From: SIG440 sp045631525
Lineage (GTDB): Bacteria; Bacillota; Clostridia; Monoglobales; Monoglobaceae
NCBI GenBank assembly: GCA_045631525.1
Contig: JAZQUY010000005.1
Location: 1-64,000, forward strand
DNA: 64,000 nucleotides
Direction of reading: 5' to 3'
Positions within the stretch are counted from its first letter, which is position 1. Each line of letters begins with the position of its first letter. Of this stretch, positions 16,597 through 25,003 are shown one piece after another. Below the pieces are notes generated by a model that was not told where the DNA came from, ran no database searches, and was given only the letters and a program-made list of their open reading frames with translations. The position numbers and the translations under genes are program-made.

Positions 16597-17807
16597 AACC
16601 AATCATTCCCTCCTCTCAGCCGTTCAAGTGCCGCAGCATTTCGTGCAGCCTGCAGTTGTTGTGTAGTTGTATCCTTTGACGCATTGAAATTATACGTGGT
16701 TTTGTAGGTTGTATTCTCTGCAAATGCACCAGATACTCCATCCGTCATTTTCTGCATATCCACCACAATTTCAGCCATTTGGGAAAGCATAAGGGAGCGC
16801 ATTTCAAGCATTACATTTGAAATTTCTGTTTTAAGTCCGTTTCCAAATGCTTCACCCGAATCAATCCCAAGCTGATAATAGCTCTTTGGCACCACATCAA
16901 AATTTTCCTCCAGAGTTTTTATAAATATGTTTTCCTGTTTGTTATCAACACTGACGTATCCCTTGTCAAAATCATCAACGCTGACAATTCCTGCATCCTG
17001 AAGAGCCTCTTTGTTTAAAACTCCATTGAGTTCCCCCGCAATACTTTCCGCCAAAGAGTTTCGTGTCAAGTACCCTTTAATAAAATTTTTGCGTGCTTCT
17101 TCGGATGCAGAAAGTATGACGCCCACTGCCGAAATGGCTTCATCTACGTCCATTTTGGCAATTTCAGAAAATATTCCGTCTGGAATATCCCCAAGATTTT
17201 TAAGCGCCAAAATCGCATTTTTATAACGCTGTAAAAGGTCAATCTCCTTTTCAAAATCAGACAACTTGTTCCATATAAAACCTTGACTGCTTCCGTCAGA
17301 ATTTACATTTTTGAGGAGAACCTTAAGTGACGAAAACCACGGTCCGTCATCAGCTTTGAGGTTTTCTTCAAGGTCTTTTTGGAGTGAGTGAACCTTTTCA
17401 AGCATTTCAAGCTGTTGCTTTGCGGTTTCGTCCATAAGGCGCTTGTTGTAGCTTATTATTTCCTCGGTGTATTTGTACCAGCTGTCCGTGCCCTCTCTCA
17501 AATTTTCATCCCGATATTTTTTCAGTTTTTCATAGTATTCCTGCTCGCTGATAAGTTCAAGCTTAAGTGAATTTTTGAGATTGGCAAGTTCTCTGTCCTG
17601 ACGTTTTTTCGCAAGCTTTTCCGCATTTTTTGCAGCGTTTTTTGTAACAGTCTCAAGCTCCACATAAACGTTTTCCAGAGCAGTCACAGCAAGATAAGAG
17701 TTCTGACTAAGCCCCACTCCTATGCCCGACGCTATCATTTTGCCAATATCATTTTTGGCAGCCTCGTTTTTGAGGCCATCCATATATTTTTGAAAATCAA
17801 ATGACAT
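16593..17807 (-). CDS. Short tape measure-like tail protein
   Basis: A 404-residue protein, largely helical, with charged coiled-coil segments at residues about 45-170 and a C terminus with the pattern seen at the end of tape measure proteins (MVLEMRSLM-like helix, then TTYNFNAS and an alanine-rich helix). Its place between the Gp15-type protein and Dit is that of the tape measure. It is much shorter than usual siphovirus tape measures, and there are no long tandem repeats or membrane helices. A tail of only several tens of nanometres would be expected from the known length rule; this is inference. Confidence 0.65.
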   Translation of the reverse strand: MSFDFQKYMDGLKNEAAKNDIGKMIASGIGVGLSQNSYLAVTALENVYVELETVTKNAAKNAEKLAKKRQDRELANLKNSLKLELISEQEYYEKLKKYRDENLREGTDSWYKYTEEIISYNKRLMDETAKQQLEMLEKVHSLQKDLEENLKADDGPWFSSLKVLLKNVNSDGSSQGFIWNKLSDFEKEIDLLQRYKNAILALKNLGDIPDGIFSEIAKMDVDEAISAVGVILSASEEARKNFIKGYLTRNSLAESIAGELNGVLNKEALQDAGIVSVDDFDKGYVSVDNKQENIFIKTLEENFDVVPKSYYQLGIDSGEAFGNGLKTEISNVMLEMRSLMLSQMAEIVVDMQKMTDGVSGAFAENTTYKTTYNFNASKDTTTQQLQAARNAAALERLRGGNDWL

Positions 17808-17857
17808 ATAAATCCTTCCTTATCAGTTGTTTTCTTTAAAAACAGTGATTGCCAATT

Positions 17858-18421
17858 TCAGAACACTTCCGAAAGGCTGTCTGCAAGTTCTTCTTCTCTC
17901 TCTTCATCGGTCCTTATATCCGGAAGTTTATATTGCTTTTTCATTCTTTCATAGAACTTCTTAAGCTCTTTATTTTTGATTTTGGAAGTATCCAAAGACC
18001 TGTATCCCACGACCTTTGAAAACTTGCATCCATCATCCAATGCCGAAATCAATAATCTAAACTGCCACCAATGCATATTGGTTTTCAAAAGGTCTATGCC
18101 AAACTTCCCCAAAAAATCTGCCCACAAAAACTTAAAATCTTTTTTCAGGTCATAAAGGGGCGCACCAAAACTTTTTCTTTCCGTTTTTTCTACATCTATA
18201 CCTCCTGAATAAAACCAAAGCACCTTTTCAAAGGCAGCAACAGGATTGTGAGGGAGATGAGGATATGCCAGTGCAAGAATTTTTGCCGCATCCTTTTTGC
18301 TATCTTCCTTTAATAGAAAAATTTGCTCAATCTCAATCCAGACCGAAAAATCGGTGTTTATAGGATATTCCACTCCGTCTATTTCCACCTTTTCGGCAAG
18401 ATTCAAAAGCTCAGTTTTCAT
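17858..18421 (-). CDS. Bacteriophage Gp15-family tail assembly protein
   Basis: About 187 residues, matching the Gp15 family first seen in Listeria phage A118: an N-terminal ELLNLAEKVEIDGVEYPINTD segment is split here as EIDGVEYPINTDF, then FLWADFL and MHWWQFRLLISAL. Family members lie immediately before the tape measure gene and probably act with the preceding protein as tail assembly chaperones. The ATG at 18421 has GGTGA six bases upstream and overlaps the preceding gene by 11 bases, at a run of seven A residues. Confidence 0.8.
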   Translation of the reverse strand: MKTELLNLAEKVEIDGVEYPINTDFSVWIEIEQIFLLKEDSKKDAAKILALAYPHLPHNPVAAFEKVLWFYSGGIDVEKTERKSFGAPLYDLKKDFKFLWADFLGKFGIDLLKTNMHWWQFRLLISALDDGCKFSKVVGYRSLDTSKIKNKELKKFYERMKKQYKLPDIRTDEEREEELADSLSEVF

Positions 18422-18734
18422 TTTTTTCACCACTCTCAGTATCCCCAAGACGCAAGCCTATTTCAGAAATCACATAACAAAGTGCCCCCGAAAGCTCAGG
18501 GATGTTCTTTTCCACATTCTGAAATATCTTCTTTACTTGTCTCTTTCCCACAAGCTTTTCAAGGCTTTTTTCAAGAAAATTTTTCACCCTGTCACATATT
18601 TCATCTTCACCTATACTGTCAGCAGATATGTTTTGAATTTCATTTGCTGCGGACTGTTTTATTTCTCGGCACAAAGAAAGAAGTTTTTTGTTTTCCTTGA
18701 TTTCTGCCTTTTTCCCATATATCTCAAGAATCAT
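18411..18734 (-). CDS. Putative tail assembly chaperone
   Basis: A 107-residue helical, charged protein lying between the major tail protein and the Gp15-type gene, which is the position of the first tail assembly chaperone. The start at 18734 is chosen because GGAGG precedes it; upstream frame extension runs into a hairpin region. Its end overlaps the next gene by 11 bases at GTGAAAAAAATG, so either coupled initiation or ribosomal frameshifting could link the two products. No motif was recognised. Confidence 0.62.
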   Translation of the reverse strand: MILEIYGKKAEIKENKKLLSLCREIKQSAANEIQNISADSIGEDEICDRVKNFLEKSLEKLVGKRQVKKIFQNVEKNIPELSGALCYVISEIGLRLGDTESGEKNEN

Positions 18735-18764
18735 TTTAACCTCCAAATCACTGTTTTTAATTTC

Positions 18765-18790
18765 CTGCCCGCACAAATTCGCGCGGGCAG
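18765..18790. other. GC-rich hairpin between the major tail gene and the chaperone gene
   Basis: Arms CTGCCCGC (18765-18772) and GCGGGCAG (18783-18790) form a strong stem. On the phage (minus) strand no T tract follows, so it is more likely an RNA-stabilising or processing hairpin, while on the plus strand it is followed by TTTTT and could stop antisense transcripts. Confidence 0.55.
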
Positions 18791-18803
18791 TTTTTCTCAA
18801 GTT

Positions 18804-19286
18804 TTAAATTTCTTCAAAGGTGCAGGTCTGCCAGTCATCATTGCTTACTGCTTTTCCAAATACCTTTTCACCTTTCACCCTGAAAGTACCGCTGTATTTG
18901 TAGGCATCCATACCGCTGCCCTCATTTTCGGCAATAACCGAAAAATCACGCTTAACCGCACCCTTTTCGTCATCCGCCATATCCACCATAATGATGGGTC
19001 TTACAGCATCTGCGCCCACTTTTTCGTGGTTGAAAATTGATATAATGTCATCATGAACAGCATCACCCTGGAATCTGTCAAACCCGAAAGAAATTGACGG
19101 AGTATAGGCCACCACATCTGTCTGCTCAAATTCTTCATCAATATACTGCCTTGAATATTCCTTTGGATTTTTGGCTGTTGAAATTTCATCAAAGCCTTTC
19201 ATTCTGAAAAATGTATAGCCACTGCCGCCCTCCGACGGAACGCCATAAAACGCCAGTTTTTTGTATCTTTTAATTATTTCTGCCAT
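18804..19286 (-). CDS. Major tail (tube) protein
   Basis: A 160-residue protein that would polymerise into the tail tube. It has the size, composition and genomic position of siphovirus major tail proteins, with segments such as YSRQYIDEEFEQTDVV and DYSVIAENEGSG-like strands (seen here as RDFSVIAENEGSG). AAGGAGG precedes the ATG. Hairpins lie on both sides of the gene, which would give it its own transcript end points; this suits a protein needed in many copies. Confidence 0.8.
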   Translation of the reverse strand: MAEIIKRYKKLAFYGVPSEGGSGYTFFRMKGFDEISTAKNPKEYSRQYIDEEFEQTDVVAYTPSISFGFDRFQGDAVHDDIISIFNHEKVGADAVRPIIMVDMADDEKGAVKRDFSVIAENEGSGMDAYKYSGTFRVKGEKVFGKAVSNDDWQTCTFEEI

Positions 19287-19302
19287 AAAAATTCCTCCTT
19301 TT

Positions 19303-19347
19303 AAAAAAGCAGAGGCCAGAGATTATACAATCCTTCTGCACCTCTGC
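19303..19347 (-). terminator. Hairpin with T6 tract upstream of the major tail gene
   Basis: Arms GCAGAGG and CCTCTGC at the base, an interior stem with bulges (CAGA, GG, TT paired with AATCTCTG) and a small loop, followed by TTTTTT just before the ribosome binding site of the major tail gene. It has the form of a rho-independent terminator in the phage direction. It would attenuate or stop transcription between head and tail genes unless antitermination occurs. Confidence 0.65.
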
Positions 19348-19353
19348 ATAAAA

Positions 19354-19767
19354 TTATTTTTCCATAAAATAAACCACTTTTATTTCTGCTTCAAACCTTG
19401 CATCAACGCTGCCTGTCTGTGTTATTTCAAAACCCTTTTCAACCGATACAGAAAGTACACGCCTTGGGCTCTCAAGCTGCGGAAGATTGCTTCTGTCGTC
19501 TTGAGCCTTTATCCACTTCTCTATTTCCCCGCACCTTTTTGCTGCCAGGAAATTCTGAGAATTTGCTCCGCTGTATTCCTGCCTGATTGCCAAAATAAAC
19601 TTCGCGTGTCTTATTTGCCCACCGTCTGTATATTCAGTTTCAAGTGTATCCTCTCCGCACATAATAAGTGCCGCCGAAAAAGGCTCTTTGTCCAGATAAT
19701 TTACCATAACACCGCTTTCTGAAAGCTCCGTACAGGTGGAAAAAAATTCTGCCAACTTCCCAATCAT
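19354..19767 (-). CDS. Putative tail terminator / minor capsid protein 3-like
   Basis: A protein of about 137 residues located just before the major tail protein gene. The order and size match the tail-completion (Minor_capsid_3-like) position of siphoviruses, in which the protein caps the tail tube where it joins the head. The ATG at 19767 is chosen because AGAGGAGAG precedes it; the longer frame would begin at the ribosome binding site itself. No motif is individually diagnostic. Confidence 0.62.
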   Translation of the reverse strand: MIGKLAEFFSTCTELSESGVMVNYLDKEPFSAALIMCGEDTLETEYTDGGQIRHAKFILAIRQEYSGANSQNFLAAKRCGEIEKWIKAQDDRSNLPQLESPRRVLSVSVEKGFEITQTGSVDARFEAEIKVVYFMEK

Positions 19768-19788
19768 AAAAAACTCTCCTCTTATCAA

Positions 19789-20112
19789 TTATCTGTACTC
19801 ATATTCTGCCCTTAGGTGCCAGTGGGGGAAAGTCCCCTTTTCATTTTTGGTGATGGTAGCAATTCTTCTGCATTTACCGACAGAAAAATCACTATTCTCC
19901 ATTTCACCAAAAAAAATCAAATCCCCAACCGAAACACATTCAAGGCACCAAAGTCCAATCCTGACATCAAAGCTGTCCCGAAGATATACTCCGTCAGCCT
20001 TGTTTCTGAGTCTTTCTTTTTTGTAAATCCACGCAGGGCAGCATGCAACCTTTACAAAGTCACCGCCTTTTGTTTTTTGAGAAAACACGGTGACAACTCC
20101 ATTTTCAAGCAT
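19789..20112 (-). CDS. Putative head-tail stopper / minor capsid protein 2-like
   Basis: A 107-residue beta-rich protein (strands around KVACCPAWIYKKERL and VGDLIFFGEM). It is placed between two other connector-sized genes, matching the head-closure position. Its start overlaps the previous stop by one base. Assigned by gene order; sequence alone is not diagnostic. Confidence 0.55.
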   Translation of the reverse strand: MLENGVVTVFSQKTKGGDFVKVACCPAWIYKKERLRNKADGVYLRDSFDVRIGLWCLECVSVGDLIFFGEMENSDFSVGKCRRIATITKNEKGTFPHWHLRAEYEYR

Positions 20113-20465
20113 TACTCCACCCCCGCATAAAGAAGCCCTGTTTTTCCAAGGTGTCCAAGAACGATAGTTCTTATCCTTTCCTTGATATTGCCTTCCCGAT
20201 TAAAGGTAACCGAATAACCATCGACAGTTTCACTTTTTACCGAACTTATATTTTCTTCACGGTACAGACTTTCTGCTATTTCGCATATGCAAAGCATAAC
20301 CGCAAGCCTTTCATCAGGAGTAAAATCCTCTTTTTCCAAAAAGCTATCGAGCACTCTTTTTGCACGGTTTATATAGCGGTCAAAATTTTCTGCAGTGAGG
20401 TCTCCCTCATTTTCGCAGCTATATGTATTGTAATAAAAATCAAAGCTTATCTTATCCTTTAACAT
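20112..20465 (-). CDS. Putative head-tail connector protein
   Basis: A 117-residue protein with a helical core (FDRYINRAKRVLDSFLE; LAVMLCICEIAESLYRE), typical of YqbG/gp6-type connector proteins that attach below the portal ring. It is the first substantial gene after the capsid gene. Its start lies inside the end of a tiny lysine-rich gene (20452-20544), overlapping by 14 bases. Function by position. Confidence 0.6.
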   Translation of the reverse strand: MLKDKISFDFYYNTYSCENEGDLTAENFDRYINRAKRVLDSFLEKEDFTPDERLAVMLCICEIAESLYREENISSVKSETVDGYSVTFNREGNIKERIRTIVLGHLGKTGLLYAGVE

Positions 20466-20544
20466 CCTTGCTGTTCACCGCCTTTTTCTTTTTTGGTTGC
20501 TTTGCGGCTGTTTTCTTTTTGTCAACAAGTCCTACAAATCGCAC
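20452..20544 (-). CDS. Tiny lysine-rich phage protein between capsid and connector genes
   Basis: A 30-residue reading frame with a GTG start at 20544 and GGGAGG six bases upstream. The product begins MRFVGLVDKKK and continues with alternating lysine, alanine and glutamine; about 40 percent of residues are lysine. Its TAA stop overlaps the connector start by 14 bases, consistent with translational coupling. Small basic proteins are often found at this place after capsid genes. It could decorate the capsid or bind DNA, but that is conjecture. Confidence 0.5.
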   Translation of the reverse strand: MRFVGLVDKKKTAAKQPKKKKAVNSKDVKG

Positions 20545-20564
20545 AACAATCCTCCCGAAAAGTT

Positions 20565-21440
20565 TTATTTTGTTGCCTTGTGGAGATAAATGCCGTGTGT
20601 CTTGTTTTCATAAACATCCGCAATACCATAAGAACGGTAGAAGAACTTCCACGCATCAGAAACCTGATTTTCTTCAGGTGTAACAACCTTGCTTACCACA
20701 TGCTTCTGATACTGGATTGTAGCTGACTTTTCAACCACCATAAAGTTGATGTTCTTGCCGTTTTCTGCATCCTTTACAAAGTGACCTGCAACCTCACCCT
20801 CGGATGAACCATCATAAAGGTTCACTGCAGTATAGAATCTGCTCTGGGGCACCTTTACAATCTGCGCAAATGAATCAAGAACCGCCTTTGATTTTGTGGT
20901 ATCAATATTCATAACGCCGTTATAAAGTACGGGTGTAATAAACAAAATTCTGCTTTCTGTTGGAACTTCCGCTTCATCCATTGCATTCTGTGCCGCAATA
21001 AGTGCCGCAAGTGTATCCTGTGGGTCATCAAGGTCAGCTTCACCCAAACCGATACCACTAACCCCTGCATACTGTGCAAAACGGAATGCATCGATTTCAG
21101 GTGCCGCTTTTGTTCTGATGAATTCACCCGAGAGCTGACCGAAAGCCACACCTGCTGTCTCTTCATTGTCCATTGCATCAATGGTAAAGGAACGTCCTCT
21201 TTCATAGTTGAATGTAACTGTTTCATTTGTGAGTGTTACATCCCCGCCGATATAACCATTCTCACGGCTGTAATCCGCAAGACCGTCCATGCTCATCTTG
21301 GGAATAATAATCTCGTTTGCATTTGCACCCATTCTCACAAGTCGGCTGTTGCCATCAAGAACGGATGTCACTGATGATACCTTGTAAACTTCGTCAAGGG
21401 TATCAATATACTTTTTGAATTTTGCAATAGCATTTGCCAT
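20565..21440 (-). CDS. Phage major capsid protein
   Basis: A 291-residue protein in the major capsid position. Segments such as GRSFTIDAMDNEETAG, PEIDAFRFAQYAG and the ILFITPVLYNGVM strand are typical of HK97-fold capsid proteins of Firmicute siphophages that use a separate scaffold. No N-terminal scaffold or protease segment is fused. It follows the scaffold gene by 24 bases, with GGAGG at the start. It would form the icosahedral shell. Confidence 0.85.
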   Translation of the reverse strand: MANAIAKFKKYIDTLDEVYKVSSVTSVLDGNSRLVRMGANANEIIIPKMSMDGLADYSRENGYIGGDVTLTNETVTFNYERGRSFTIDAMDNEETAGVAFGQLSGEFIRTKAAPEIDAFRFAQYAGVSGIGLGEADLDDPQDTLAALIAAQNAMDEAEVPTESRILFITPVLYNGVMNIDTTKSKAVLDSFAQIVKVPQSRFYTAVNLYDGSSEGEVAGHFVKDAENGKNINFMVVEKSATIQYQKHVVSKVVTPEENQVSDAWKFFYRSYGIADVYENKTHGIYLHKATK

Positions 21441-21463
21441 AAACTTTCTCCTCCAAATCTACT

Positions 21464-22021
21464 TTACTCAGCAGGAAGCCCCATAATTTCACGAATTTCA
21501 CCTTTTTCAAGCTCGCCGCCAAACCCCATGGTTGAGGCAACAATATGAGGCACCTCTGTCTTTTGGTCAAACAGATTCTCTGCTGATGTAAGCTGAGCAA
21601 AAATTTCGCTGTCACTTCTTTCCTGGTTTTCAGGGTTTTCAAGAGCCTTTGAAAATTCCTCAAAAACTCCTTTTTCGGTGAAAGCATTGAGGAACTTTGC
21701 CTCACCCACAACCGCAGCAAATCTGTTTTTCATTTCCTCGGCTCTCTTTTGTTTTTCTGACTGAATATCCCTCTCGTCAATGACTTTTTGCAGCTCGTCT
21801 ATTTTCATTTTCATTTCTTCTGCCTCACACTGACTGTTTTTAAGGTCCTCCATCAGTCCCTCAAGTTCCGCCACTTTTTTATTGGCGGCATCAAGAGCCA
21901 CCAGTGTTTCCTGTCCATCGTTTTTTGCTTTTCCGATGTCAGAAGAATTTATATCCAGAATTTTTTTCAGCTGTTCGTCTGTTATTCCGTCAATAATTCC
22001 TCTCAAATCCTCTCTTGTCAT
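21464..22021 (-). CDS. Phage scaffolding protein (GP20-type)
   Basis: About 185 residues. Residues about 20-105 form a long charged coiled coil, followed by a mixed C-terminal region (FAAVVGEAKFLNAFT), as in GP20-type scaffolds that guide capsid assembly and then leave. The ATG at 22021 has AAGGAG ten bases upstream; the longer frame to 22105 has no ribosome binding site. It lies directly before the capsid gene. No separate prohead protease is present. Confidence 0.8.
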   Translation of the reverse strand: MTREDLRGIIDGITDEQLKKILDINSSDIGKAKNDGQETLVALDAANKKVAELEGLMEDLKNSQCEAEEMKMKIDELQKVIDERDIQSEKQKRAEEMKNRFAAVVGEAKFLNAFTEKGVFEEFSKALENPENQERSDSEIFAQLTSAENLFDQKTEVPHIVASTMGFGGELEKGEIREIMGLPAE

Positions 22022-22134
22022 AGCTATAACTCCTTCCTTTTGAAAAATCCGAAGACTTTTCAAAAATGCTTTTCGGTTTTTTATCGCAGTTCCCTCTGCA
22101 AGCATCCGTAGTTTATCGTCATTGCGGACAAATT

Positions 22135-23463
22135 TTATTTATTTAAAATACTTTTCTTTGCAGTGTCCTCGTCCTCGCCAAAATACCACATACGGAACTC
22201 CCAGGGTGCCATAATTCCCGCATCCACCAAAGCCTGCTTTTCCTCAAACTGGGTTTTGCGGTCTGCTTCAATGCTGTCATCAAAATCAAATGATACCGAA
22301 CACTCTCCCTTTGGCGCCAAATCATAAAGTGTGCACCACACATCCATAGCATACACAAGCTCAAGAAGTGCCTTTTTCAGTGCCTTCTGGTTGTCCGAAA
22401 CCGTGGCATAGCTTCTCTGCTTTGATGCCCTGATTTCTTCTGCGGTCTTTTGGGTGTCATTTATCTCGGAAATTGTTCCATAGGCAAAACCGCAATTAAA
22501 TTCAATTTGCCTAAAAATTCGGTTTAAGCCTTTTGCAATTTCATCAATTCTGATTTTTGGCGACCATTCACGGAAGAAATCCATATCGTCAACATCCAGC
22601 GTGCGATAAAGTCTTTTGTCGGGAAGACTTGGCTTTCCGTTTTTATCACGCTTAAAGGCCATAGCATTTGCAATAAGTGCCCTTTCGCCGCTTTCAAATT
22701 CCCACAAAAGTCTTTCATACTGACGGTTTGCATCCTCAATAAGATTTACCGCATTGGCATAAACCGAAACACCAAGTGGCGATGACGAGTCGATGCAGTT
22801 GGCAATTGCAGGTTTGAAATATCCAAAAAGCGGATTTTTCACGTTCCCGATAGAGATTTTTTCTGCCAAATCCTGCCACTCTGGAACATCTTCCAAAGAA
22901 ATTGGATTCCCAAGATTATCCCTTGTCCTCGAAAAGAACGCCTTGTTTGAAATCTCATATGTATCGCCCACAAAGCTGTGTTTTTCAAGCCTTGTATAAA
23001 ATCCGCCGTCACGGGTAATTGTCTGGATAAAAACAGCACCTCGGATGTTTCCTGATTCGTCAAATGCAGTGGGCAAAAATTTATCCGCCTGAATGAAATC
23101 CACCAAAATTTTTTCCTTTGAAACATAAGGCTTCATCACAAGTCCACCTTTGGCACAGCCATATTCCACAGGAATTCTTATATTTTCAATAATACTCTTA
23201 TATGTTTCATTAAGAAACTCTGCCCTTTTGCTGCCCGAAATCACCGAGTTCATTTCCACCGTAATAAGCCTTGCCATTTCAAAAGCAATAGCCGTGGGCA
23301 AATGAAGACCGTCTTCTTCCTCATACATCTCTCTCCAGACCGAAAGAGCAGTGCTCATTTCGTCTGATACCGCAATTTCCGAAGAAATCGCTTTCCGTAC
23401 CGAATTTTTATCAAACATACTTCCTATCACCTTTCCAAAAAAATTCTTTATTTCTTCAAACAA
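22135..23463 (-). CDS. Phage portal protein (SPP1 Gp6-like)
   Basis: A 442-residue protein forming the ring at the capsid vertex through which DNA enters and leaves. Characteristic segments include LPTAIAFEMARLITVEM near residue 54, the NLIEDANRQYERLLWEFESGE helix (quoted only in part: ANRQYERLLWEFE) and the KTAEEIRASKQRSY stretch. Length is normal. It follows the large terminase by 18 bases. A Mu F-type head protein usually lies next; here the following gene is the scaffold. Confidence 0.88.
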   Translation of the reverse strand: MFEEIKNFFGKVIGSMFDKNSVRKAISSEIAVSDEMSTALSVWREMYEEEDGLHLPTAIAFEMARLITVEMNSVISGSKRAEFLNETYKSIIENIRIPVEYGCAKGGLVMKPYVSKEKILVDFIQADKFLPTAFDESGNIRGAVFIQTITRDGGFYTRLEKHSFVGDTYEISNKAFFSRTRDNLGNPISLEDVPEWQDLAEKISIGNVKNPLFGYFKPAIANCIDSSSPLGVSVYANAVNLIEDANRQYERLLWEFESGERALIANAMAFKRDKNGKPSLPDKRLYRTLDVDDMDFFREWSPKIRIDEIAKGLNRIFRQIEFNCGFAYGTISEINDTQKTAEEIRASKQRSYATVSDNQKALKKALLELVYAMDVWCTLYDLAPKGECSVSFDFDDSIEADRKTQFEEKQALVDAGIMAPWEFRMWYFGEDEDTAKKSILNK

Positions 23464-23481
23464 ATTTTTTCCTCCTCACTT

Positions 23482-24684
23482 TTAAAGAAGCCTTTTTTTC
23501 GCAACTGTAAAGCAAAAATATCTTATATCATCCATAGCATGGTCAAACTCTTTGAGAACCTTGTCCTCCTGAGATTCCCCATCCCACGAATAACTCCCGA
23601 ATTCACGGATGGCATCCTCGCAGCTTTCGTGAATCAAGAGCTTTCCGCTTTGGAGCAGTGTCCCCGTTACTCTTATTCCATCAAGAACACTGTTGTCTGC
23701 TTTTCGCACGCTGAACTCTCCATGCCGTCTTATTGTAGCAATAAAGCTTGCGGCTGACGGGTCTATTATTACCCCTTTTATCGGAAAGCCCTCCGCTAAA
23801 TTTTTGAGCCTTTCATAATATTCCTCATCAGTAAGCAGCATTTTTTGTGCCTTTCCCGAATAATAGCTCTCCTTTATTCTGACTGCACAGTTGTCATCAA
23901 GCCTCCAAAGCCCCATACTGCACGGATTAAGAGTTCCATAGTCTATGGATATATAATATTCTTCATTTCCAGAGGGCTTCGGTATTTCGCTGACAGTGTG
24001 TACATCCTTATCAAACATAGGATAAACAAGTCCCTCTGCACTGCACCACTCACCCAAAATAAACCTCTTATAAAAAACCCCCGTATATTCCTTTTTCAGT
24101 TCCTCAACATAGGCAGGGTCCAAAAAGGTGTTATCGTCAATGAGAAACTCCATCAAAAAGAAATCAAGCTCGCTTCGTCTGTCAATATATTTCACTTTAA
24201 ACCAATGATTCGGGTTATCAGGATTTGTAGTGCCAAAAAGCTTTGCGCCCTTCTCCGAAAGTCTTGAAAGCAGCATGCTGAAAAATTCTTCGGTAAAAAG
24301 TGTAACCTCATCACAATATGCCCCTTGAAGTGTCATTCCTCGGATCTTGCTTTCTGCCCCCGCATCATTCACACCCTCAAGGTATATCTTTCTTCCATAA
24401 AGAGTTCCCTCTTTTTTTGATATGGAATAGCTGAAATTGTTTTTCCCCGCCAACGTTTCAAGCAAATCAAGACAGTTTCGCTTTAAGGTAGTAAGGGTTT
24501 TTGCCGTCATAAGATACGCTTTGTCCTTTGGCATATTCCTTATCCACACACACCAAAGCACAAGGCTTATCCATGTTTTTCCTGAACGGACGCTTCCATG
24601 CAGAATGTTTATTCTCTTGAGCCCACCTTTTGCAATCTCCATAAGCTCATTTTGTTTGTCAGTAAGATTTTTGTATTTCCTCAT
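23482..24684 (-). CDS. Phage terminase large subunit (PBSX type)
   Basis: A 400-residue packaging motor and nuclease. Walker A is GSVRSGKT at residues 30-37, Walker B is AYCDEVTLF near 120, and the RNase H-like nuclease carboxylates are in ISIDYGTLNP, GVIIDPSAASF and DHAMDDIRYF. All motifs look intact, so the motor is potentially functional. The PBSX-type family is also found in defective prophages that package host DNA, but this alone does not settle what is packaged here. Confidence 0.9.
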   Translation of the reverse strand: MRKYKNLTDKQNELMEIAKGGLKRINILHGSVRSGKTWISLVLWCVWIRNMPKDKAYLMTAKTLTTLKRNCLDLLETLAGKNNFSYSISKKEGTLYGRKIYLEGVNDAGAESKIRGMTLQGAYCDEVTLFTEEFFSMLLSRLSEKGAKLFGTTNPDNPNHWFKVKYIDRRSELDFFLMEFLIDDNTFLDPAYVEELKKEYTGVFYKRFILGEWCSAEGLVYPMFDKDVHTVSEIPKPSGNEEYYISIDYGTLNPCSMGLWRLDDNCAVRIKESYYSGKAQKMLLTDEEYYERLKNLAEGFPIKGVIIDPSAASFIATIRRHGEFSVRKADNSVLDGIRVTGTLLQSGKLLIHESCEDAIREFGSYSWDGESQEDKVLKEFDHAMDDIRYFCFTVAKKRLL

Positions 24685-24695
24685 TTTTATATTTT

Positions 24696-24971
24696 CTATC
24701 TCACATCCTCAAAATCATCAAATAATGTGGCAAGAGTTCCGTCAAGGGATTTGTCCTTTTCGTCAGCCCCGAATTTGTCAATCAAAGTTCCCATCACAGA
24801 TGAGAGTTGATTAAGCGGTGCACTTGATATTCTTTCAGGATTCCCTATCTCCTGAAGTATTGTATCAATCAGCCTGCAGGCATCCTTTTTCTTTCGGTAA
24901 ATATACTCGCTTATCACATTCTTCTCATCAAAACCCTCTTCACCGCATTTCGGTTTTTCCACCCTTGCCAC
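24696..24971 (-). CDS. Putative terminase small subunit
   Basis: A 91-residue protein starting (GTG) with MARVEKPKCGEE and containing ERISSAPLNQLSSVMGTLIDKF, a segment typical of small terminase proteins of this phage type. It immediately precedes the large subunit gene, as expected for the DNA-recognition subunit. The GTG at 24971 is preferred because AAGGA lies seven bases upstream; a TTG six codons earlier is possible. No clear helix-turn-helix is visible. Confidence 0.65.
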   Translation of the reverse strand: MARVEKPKCGEEGFDEKNVISEYIYRKKKDACRLIDTILQEIGNPERISSAPLNQLSSVMGTLIDKFGADEKDKSLDGTLATLFDDFEDVR

Positions 24972-25003
24972 CTCGCATTCCTTCAACAAACAAGCTTAAC
25001 TGT

